A stretch of DNA of 38,896 bases from contig JAQTRS010000001.1 in NCBI GenBank assembly GCA_028711705.1, forward strand, positions 162,761 to 201,656. The letters are read 5' to 3'. Made by a program: the position numbers and the translations under genes. The stretch's first letter is position 1. Each line of letters starts with the position of its first letter. Shown here piece by piece: positions 33,995 through 38,896 of this stretch. This DNA comes from Candidatus Moraniibacteriota bacterium (lineage in GTDB: Bacteria > Patescibacteriota > Minisyncoccia > Moranbacterales > UBA1568). Under the pieces are notes generated by a model. It saw nothing but the letters and a program-made list of their open reading frames with translations, was not told where the DNA came from and searched no databases.

Positions 33995-34921
33995 TCAGTG
34001 CACGATAACCGGCGTGCCGATGTCGGCAAACTCCCACGCCCGCTGCGCTGCGCCCACTCCCAGACGGACACACCCGTGCGATACCGGTATCCCCAAATGA
34101 TTCGCTCCCTCCTTATACCCTCCCGGCCACTCGGGCAATTCATGAATGCCGAATTTTCCGCTCGGTGTGATCGCCATCCAGTACGGCATATACAAGCCAT
34201 ACTGCTTGGACCAGGGCTTTCTTGCCTTGTTCTCGATCTTGAATTGGCCCTTGGGCGTCTCCATCCCGCGCTTGCCCGAAGAAATCATATATGCATCGAG
34301 CGGCTTGCCGTCTTCGAACAAGACCATTACCTGGCTTACGAGCGACACATCGATATAGCGCCCCTGGAGTATCTTCGCTTCCGTATTGCGCTTCGCATCG
34401 GCAAGCTTGCGTAAGGTGGCCTGCTTGGCTCCCGTCAATTTCTCTGTGGGCGTCGTGAACCGGGATGTCGCAAGCAGGGTGTATGCGCTATCATCCATGC
34501 CGCGGCGCCTGATGAATGTTTTCAACGTATAGGGCGTCGACAGCGGCAAGGGTTCTTTTGGAAGCAGCTTGAACACTGTTTTTTCAGGATTGTTTTCATA
34601 CGCCACGGAAACGGGTGGATCGAGGCGGAAATCCACGAAAAAATCATCGGTCGTCGCATCGAAGCGCACCTCTATCGGGTCCTCGATATCCAGCAAAACC
34701 TCTGTCGCGCCATCAGCGGGGACTATCGATGCCACCTGGGGCACTTTCGCAGGCACTCCCGATATAAGAGGCTCCGAAGGCGCCAGCGCCTTCGGAGCCT
34801 CTATGACAGCAGCCTCCTTATGTGCGCTGACGGAGCCATCAAAAAAAGAAACCCCGAACATGCTGAACACAGCCGAAACGACAGAAACGACTCCGATTAC
34901 GAAGCGGGCACCCAAATGCAT
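33995..34921 (-). CDS. L,D-transpeptidase (YkuD) with Ig-like domain
   Basis: A 308-residue envelope enzyme that makes 3-3 (meso-DAP to meso-DAP) or protein-anchoring cross-links. An N-terminal hydrophobic segment (about 5-25) serves as signal anchor, a Pro/Ala linker follows (34-52), then a bacterial Ig-like domain (about 55-135, VPADGATEVLLDIEDPIEVRF split across the strands), then the YkuD domain with catalytic Cys284 in SHGCVRLG and the HELP...HLGIPVSHGC pattern. The signal region and Ig domain place the catalytic part outside the membrane. A striking perfect hairpin (34767-34802) lies in the linker-coding part. Confidence 0.92.
   Translation of the reverse strand: MHLGARFVIGVVSVVSAVFSMFGVSFFDGSVSAHKEAAVIEAPKALAPSEPLISGVPAKVPQVASIVPADGATEVLLDIEDPIEVRFDATTDDFFVDFRLDPPVSVAYENNPEKTVFKLLPKEPLPLSTPYTLKTFIRRRGMDDSAYTLLATSRFTTPTEKLTGAKQATLRKLADAKRNTEAKILQGRYIDVSLVSQVMVLFEDGKPLDAYMISSGKRGMETPKGQFKIENKARKPWSKQYGLYMPYWMAITPSGKFGIHELPEWPGGYKEGANHLGIPVSHGCVRLGVGAAQRAWEFADIGTPVIVH
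34767..34802. repeat. Perfect 16-bp inverted repeat inside the L,D-transpeptidase gene
   Basis: AGAGGCTCCGAAGGCG (34767-34782) and its exact complement (34787-34802) flank a 4-nt loop. It codes for the linker around residues 40-51 (APKALAPSEPL), so it is in the 5' part of the mRNA and might slow translation. Confidence 0.8.
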
Positions 34922-34959
34922 AGGAATGTTTATGTTTATTTTCTTTTTATAGCGCCCAT

Positions 34960-35301
34960 CTATTCTTCTTCCGCGTGCAACCGCTCTTTCAGCTCACGAG
35001 CGCCTTCACGCTTCAGGTCCTTCATCTTTTTCCTGTCGGAAACGATCTGATCTTCCAGCTTATCCACCACGACATCGATAGACCCTTCGGCCGTCGTCGT
35101 GGCATCTTCGGCCCGATACAAGTGATGAGGCGTGCGCACCATCACTTCCACACGAAACTTCCTCTGTTCATTCATACCGACTTCGATTTCGAATTTCGAT
35201 ACGGGATCAACCAGTTTTTCTATGCGTTCCAATCGCTTCAGTATATACTCGCGCGCCAAGGCATTCACTTCCACTCCCTTGAACAAAAATCGTGTATTCA
35301 T
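34960..35301 (-). CDS. hpf: Short-form ribosome hibernation-promoting factor
   Basis: A 113-residue HPF/RaiA (YfiA-like) protein with the beta-alpha-beta-beta-beta-alpha fold. It begins with FKGVEVNALAREYILKRLER, and has FRVEVMVRTPHHLYRAEDAT and the C-terminal helix SIDVVVDKLEDQIVSDRKKM. It binds in the mRNA/tRNA channel of the 30S subunit and stops translation in slow-growth states. The C-terminal ribosome-dimerising domain of long HPF is absent. It lies upstream of the L,D-transpeptidase on the same strand; a TATAAT lies about 30 bp upstream. Confidence 0.93.
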   Translation of the reverse strand: MNTRFLFKGVEVNALAREYILKRLERIEKLVDPVSKFEIEVGMNEQRKFRVEVMVRTPHHLYRAEDATTTAEGSIDVVVDKLEDQIVSDRKKMKDLKREGARELKERLHAEEE

Positions 35302-35332
35302 AGCATTACGCTTATTGATTACTCTCTATCTC

Positions 35333-35338
35333 ATTATA
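35333..35338 (-). promoter_or_regulatory. -10 element of the hpf gene
   Basis: A consensus TATAAT on the minus strand (GTGTATAATGAG), 31 bp upstream of the hpf ATG at 35301, in the gap after murB. The -35 is weak. Confidence 0.45.
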
Positions 35339-35367
35339 CACCACTCCCCTCCGAAATATGCCATGCC

Positions 35368-36297
35368 TCAAAAACCGACCAGCTGCGGTTCCTCCATGAG
35401 CCGGATACCCAGCTGAGTGCGGACCCTTTGCTTAACGATACTCGAGAGAATAAGGACGTCCTCGGCGGTCGCCGTGCCGGTATTGAGGATATAGTTCGGA
35501 TGGATATCGCTCACCCGCGCCCCGCCCACCGACTTGCCCCGCAAACCGACATGATCGATCAGCCACCCGGCCGGCAACACATTCATACGCGCCCGGACAC
35601 CGGTATCATGATAAAACTCCTCGAGCAACTTCTCATCCGTCACGGTCGGATTCATAAAGAACGATCCGGCGCACGACAGATGCTGCGGATGCTTGGCTTC
35701 GCGCTTGGCGATAGTCTCCTGCGCGATACGCCCGATCTGCAAGGCGTCGCCCGGCGTCAGGGCGATTTTTACGGATAGCACGAGGAGCTGCCCGTTCTTT
35801 TTGAAAATACTCTTGCGATACGAAAACTCGCATGCCTCTTTTGCCAAGGTTTTCACTTCCATACTCCTCGTATCCAAACAGGTCACCTCCGTAGTCAGGT
35901 CGCCGATCTCCACTCCGAAGGCGCCCGCATTGCCGCGCACCGCACCGCCCACGCTTCCCGGTATGCCTGCCATAAGCTCCATCCCCGCCAGACCCTTCCC
36001 GGTAGCGAACGCGATGACATCCCCAAGCGTCGCTCCTGCACCGGCGATAATATGCGCACCGTCGGATTCGATACCGCTATTTTCAAGCTTGATCACCAAT
36101 CCGTCGAAACCCGTATCGGAAAACAAGATATTGCTTCCGCCGCCCAGCACGAACACGCGAAGCCTATGCTCTTTCGCATACCGCAGCGCCTCCGTTATAT
36201 CCGCATCGGAAGCGACCGTCGCGAAGTACTTCGCCACCCCGCCGATCCTGAATGTCGTAAACGGCGACAATGCGACATTTTCCCGTATGGTAATCAT
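35368..36297 (-). CDS. murB: UDP-N-acetylmuramate dehydrogenase (UDP-N-acetylenolpyruvoylglucosamine reductase)
   Basis: A 309-residue FAD enzyme that reduces UDP-GlcNAc-enolpyruvate to UDP-MurNAc. The FAD-binding segment has TFRIGGVAKYF and VLGGGSNILFSD, followed by GIPGSVGGAVRGNAGAFG, the catalytic Ser in CAGSFFMNP, and the end GGARVSDIHPNYILNTGTAT. Length and motif order are normal. It lies 11 bp after murC on the same strand. Confidence 0.97.
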   Translation of the reverse strand: MITIRENVALSPFTTFRIGGVAKYFATVASDADITEALRYAKEHRLRVFVLGGGSNILFSDTGFDGLVIKLENSGIESDGAHIIAGAGATLGDVIAFATGKGLAGMELMAGIPGSVGGAVRGNAGAFGVEIGDLTTEVTCLDTRSMEVKTLAKEACEFSYRKSIFKKNGQLLVLSVKIALTPGDALQIGRIAQETIAKREAKHPQHLSCAGSFFMNPTVTDEKLLEEFYHDTGVRARMNVLPAGWLIDHVGLRGKSVGGARVSDIHPNYILNTGTATAEDVLILSSIVKQRVRTQLGIRLMEEPQLVGF

Positions 36298-36308
36298 ACA
36301 ATTGTATA

Positions 36309-37730
36309 TTATTTGATATGCGCCAAGGTATGCACGACTTCCCAGACATTGCCGGCACCCAGCGTCACCACGACATCGCCGGGAAGAATCTTCTCTTCAA
36401 GTTCCGCTATGACATCGGGTACGGTCGCGATATGCACCGCTTTGCCACGACTATACTTGTTGACCAAATCCACGATCTCGCGCGAAGACACCCCGCCTTG
36501 CTGCTCGCGGGCGCTGCCATAGATATCCAGGACATAGACGACATCCGCATCATCGAAGCTCTGCGAAAACTCCACCAAAAGCGCCTTGGTCCGGGTATAG
36601 GTGTGCGGATGGAAAATCGCGACGATCCGCCGCTCCGGATACAGGTCGCGGAACGCCTTGAGCGTCACTTTGATTTCCTCAGGATGATGCGCATAATCAT
36701 CATACAAAATGGCATCCCGATACTCCCCGATGTATTCGAATCGCCTCGCCGTCCCCCTGAAATGCTTCAGTCCCTTGCGGACCTTTTCCATATCCAGCTT
36801 CAAGAACGTACATAGTGCTATCACCGAAGCGGCATTCAAGGCATTGTGTTTTCCGGCAAGTTGCAGCGCGAAAACGCCCAGGCTTTCCCCTTGATGAAGG
36901 ACTTCGAATGTCTGCTTGATCGATCGATCTTCAGACTCGGGATCAAACGTTGTCACCGGAGCATACTTAATGATCCGAAAATCGTTTTCCTCCAAAAATC
37001 CATAGCTAAGCTTCTGGCAATGCGCATCCTTCGCGATATCGATCACGCTCGAGCTATCGCCCCACGACACCAAGACGCCATGATGTGGTATCTTCCGTGC
37101 CAAATCGGCAAAGGCCTGCTTATACGACTCGAAATCGGGAAAGAAATCCGGGTGATCGAAATCGACGCTTGTCACGATCGATCCGAACGGGAAATAGTGC
37201 TGAAGCTTGTTCTGGTACTCGTCCGCCTCGAGCACGAAATACTTCCCCTGACCCGAAAGGGCATTACCTCCCCACTGCAAGATCTTGCTGCCCACGATAG
37301 CCAAAGGATCCTCCCCTGCCTCGCGCAGCACCTCTGCCAAAAGCGCCGAGGTCGTCGTCTTGCCATGCGTCCCGCACACCGCCAGCCCCAATTTTTCCTT
37401 CATAAGCTCCCCCAAAGCTTCGGGATAGCTCAATACCAGAACTCCGCTTGAAAGGGCCTGCGCCAACTCGGCATTCGTCTCCTGCGTATAAGCCGTGGAA
37501 TAGATGATGGCATCGGCATCGGCCGGGATATTTTCCGCAGCAAAATGTTCCGTCACCGAAATACCCGCCTTCTGCAAGACCTCATCCGTAAAAAACACCT
37601 CGGCGGTATCGGAGCCTGTGACGCGCACGCCCTTTCGAATGAGCACCTCCGCAAGGGCCGTCATGCCCGCGCCTTTGATTCCGATGCAGTGTACTTTTTT
37701 CGCGTCTTGAAAAATCATAAGGGTATTCAT
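36309..37730 (-). CDS. murC: UDP-N-acetylmuramate-L-alanine ligase
   Basis: A 473-residue Mur ligase that adds L-Ala to UDP-MurNAc. The N-terminal domain starts VHCIGIKGAGMTALAEVL (UDP-binding), the ATP loop is GTHGKTTTSAL, the central region has LEADEYQNKL and the carbamylated-Lys area, and the C-terminal domain has the DDYAHHPEEIKVTLKAFRD motif typical of MurC. Between murG (upstream, 44 bp gap) and murB (downstream) it forms a division and cell wall cluster. A second ATG four codons in is an alternative start. Confidence 0.97.
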   Translation of the reverse strand: MNTLMIFQDAKKVHCIGIKGAGMTALAEVLIRKGVRVTGSDTAEVFFTDEVLQKAGISVTEHFAAENIPADADAIIYSTAYTQETNAELAQALSSGVLVLSYPEALGELMKEKLGLAVCGTHGKTTTSALLAEVLREAGEDPLAIVGSKILQWGGNALSGQGKYFVLEADEYQNKLQHYFPFGSIVTSVDFDHPDFFPDFESYKQAFADLARKIPHHGVLVSWGDSSSVIDIAKDAHCQKLSYGFLEENDFRIIKYAPVTTFDPESEDRSIKQTFEVLHQGESLGVFALQLAGKHNALNAASVIALCTFLKLDMEKVRKGLKHFRGTARRFEYIGEYRDAILYDDYAHHPEEIKVTLKAFRDLYPERRIVAIFHPHTYTRTKALLVEFSQSFDDADVVYVLDIYGSAREQQGGVSSREIVDLVNKYSRGKAVHIATVPDVIAELEEKILPGDVVVTLGAGNVWEVVHTLAHIK

Positions 37731-37774
37731 TACATGCTTAATCGCTCCCTTGCGAACATGCCGCGCTCGATCCG

Positions 37775-38896
37775 TTATTGCCGCATCAGAAGAATCAGTT
37801 CGTTCGCAATCGCATCCGCGGCATCCGGATGATAAAACACCCGTATCGCCTGCGCCATACGTCCCCGCAGTTCGCCATCCTTCAGCAACTCCGTGATCTT
37901 ATTGAAAAATATATTCTCCCCCAAATTGCCGTCTTCCAATACGAGCGCACCGCCAACGCGGGCGATTTCATAAGCATTCATCCGCTGCTCATCATTGGCC
38001 GCCGAGGAAAGCGGTATGAGTATCGCCGGCTTGCCGACCGCCGCGATTTCGGCGATAGCATTGGCACCGGCACGGCTGACCACAAGATCTGCCACCGCCA
38101 AAGCGTGTTTCAATTCGTCCATCGGCAAAAAAGCCCTCGGGAAATAGCCGTGGCTGTCCGGTTCGATACCGAGCTCTTTCGAAAGCTCCACGGTCTCGGC
38201 ATAATGCGCCTCGCCCGTCTGATGAATCACCTGCGTTTCCTGGAGCAATTTCGGCAGCAGCGTCACGATCGCTTTGTCGATAACGCGAGCCCCCAAACTT
38301 CCGCCGAGCACCAAAATCGTCGGCTTCGCTTCGTCCAGATTGAAGAGATTGCGAGCCTGCGCAGCATCGCCCGACAGCACATCGGAGCGCACCGGATTCC
38401 CGATCAATGCCACGGATCCGGCTGGGAAATAATTCATAGCGGTCGGATAGGCCACCGACACCCGATCCGCAAACTTCCCCAGTATCCGCGTCGCCATACC
38501 TGGGACCGCATCCGAATCCTGCGTCACGATAGGGATACGATACATCCATGCCGCCAGCACCACCGGCACGGCGACATAACCGCCCTTCGAGAACACCGCA
38601 TCCGGCATATAGCGGAGCAGATACCAAAGGGCCTGCATGAAGCCCAGCGGTATCTTGAAAAAATCCGCAAAATTCTGCACCGAAAAATACCGACGCATCT
38701 TGCCTGTCAGAATAAAGACTGCCGGGATACCGGCGCCGTTCATGGCGTCCTGCTCGATCTTCCCCTTCGATCCGATATACAAAAATTCCGTCTGGGGTCC
38801 GAGCTTGCTGCGAAGACTCTCTGCCACCGCGATAAGCGGCATCACATGCCCGCCCGATCCGCCTCCCGTCACCACGACACGATAGGGTTTGTTTTG
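37775..38896 (-). CDS. murG: MurG, undecaprenyl-PP-MurNAc-pentapeptide GlcNAc transferase (5' truncated by window edge)
   Basis: A GT28 enzyme that adds GlcNAc to lipid I to make lipid II on the inner face of the membrane. The open frame continues without a stop to the last base, coding KPYRVVVTGGGSGGHVMPLI at the first in-window residues, so the true start lies outside. The G-loop GGGSGGH and later the donor-loop motifs VLGGSLGARVIDKAI and VVSRAGANAIAEIAAVGKPA are present. The C-terminus ends normally. It precedes murC on the same strand. Confidence 0.96.
   Translation of the reverse strand, partial: QNKPYRVVVTGGGSGGHVMPLIAVAESLRSKLGPQTEFLYIGSKGKIEQDAMNGAGIPAVFILTGKMRRYFSVQNFADFFKIPLGFMQALWYLLRYMPDAVFSKGGYVAVPVVLAAWMYRIPIVTQDSDAVPGMATRILGKFADRVSVAYPTAMNYFPAGSVALIGNPVRSDVLSGDAAQARNLFNLDEAKPTILVLGGSLGARVIDKAIVTLLPKLLQETQVIHQTGEAHYAETVELSKELGIEPDSHGYFPRAFLPMDELKHALAVADLVVSRAGANAIAEIAAVGKPAILIPLSSAANDEQRMNAYEIARVGGALVLEDGNLGENIFFNKITELLKDGELRGRMAQAIRVFYHPDAADAIANELILLMRQ

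Noticed and set aside
33380-34414. 344-codon open frame antisense to the receiver and L,D-transpeptidase genes
   Set aside because: It crosses two real genes and their terminator, and has no family likeness.

Overview
The window looks like a chromosomal stretch from a candidate phyla radiation (Patescibacteria/Parcubacteria-type) bacterium. The evidence is indirect: short proteins, tight packing almost entirely on the minus strand, several small proteins of a type seen in these genomes, and a minimal envelope/translation/repair gene set without metabolic pathways. No 16S rRNA or ribosomal protein is present to settle the taxonomy. UGA is used as a stop (for example the gene ending at 1832), so the UGA-glycine code of Gracilibacteria/Absconditabacteria does not apply. 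No tRNA, CRISPR array, prophage or intact insertion sequence was seen.

Layout, left to right. 1-1832 (+): tail of an unidentified gene, then a GT39-like membrane glycosyltransferase, closed by a strong bidirectional terminator. 1915-6360 (-): ligA, gatC, gatA and a membrane-anchored small protein with a HEPN-like C-terminus. 6406-11982 (-): an exopolysaccharide or cell-surface glycan cluster (undecaprenyl-phosphate sugar transferase, two GT4 glycosyltransferases, a Wzz-like chain-length protein, two small membrane proteins). 12195-12553 (-): the RNase P RNA gene with its own promoter and a perfect 30-bp inverted repeat behind it. 12781-21047 (-): secD, secF, a small acidic/basic protein, a MazG-like pyrophosphohydrolase, tyrS, pheS, pheT. 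21145-27475 (-): a Nudix hydrolase, a complete MacAB/FtsX-type tripartite ABC exporter (fusion protein, ATPase, two permeases) interrupted by an AT-rich GNAT gene, and an RNase HI. 27627-27995 (+): one unidentified gene, followed by a MITE-like palindromic element. 28261-38896 (-): a Pif1-type helicase, an isochorismatase-like hydrolase, an RBBP9/YdeN-like hydrolase, a small protein, recJ, a degenerate response-regulator receiver, an L,D-transpeptidase, a hibernation factor, and the peptidoglycan genes murB, murC and murG (murG runs off the right edge).

How the genes work together: murG-murC-murB plus the L,D-transpeptidase build and cross-link peptidoglycan; the glycan cluster and GT39 protein decorate the surface; SecDF and the MacAB-like pump serve the membrane; ligA, recJ, Pif1-like helicase and RNase HI serve DNA maintenance; gatCA, pheST and tyrS charge tRNAs; HPF silences ribosomes.

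The most unusual items are: (1) a SecD whose first periplasmic domain contains a parvulin-type prolyl isomerase domain that appears circularly permuted; (2) a receiver protein that has lost the phosphoacceptor Asp and the conserved Lys; (3) several palindromic elements, including a 30-bp perfect inverted repeat after rnpB, a 184-bp MITE-like element with a possible TAA target duplication, and a 90-bp dyad; (4) a dispersed TCATGCTGAACTTG-type repeat sitting between co-directional translation genes; (5) a recurrent extended -10 promoter motif (TGnTATACTGA), which at ligA would give a nearly leaderless mRNA.
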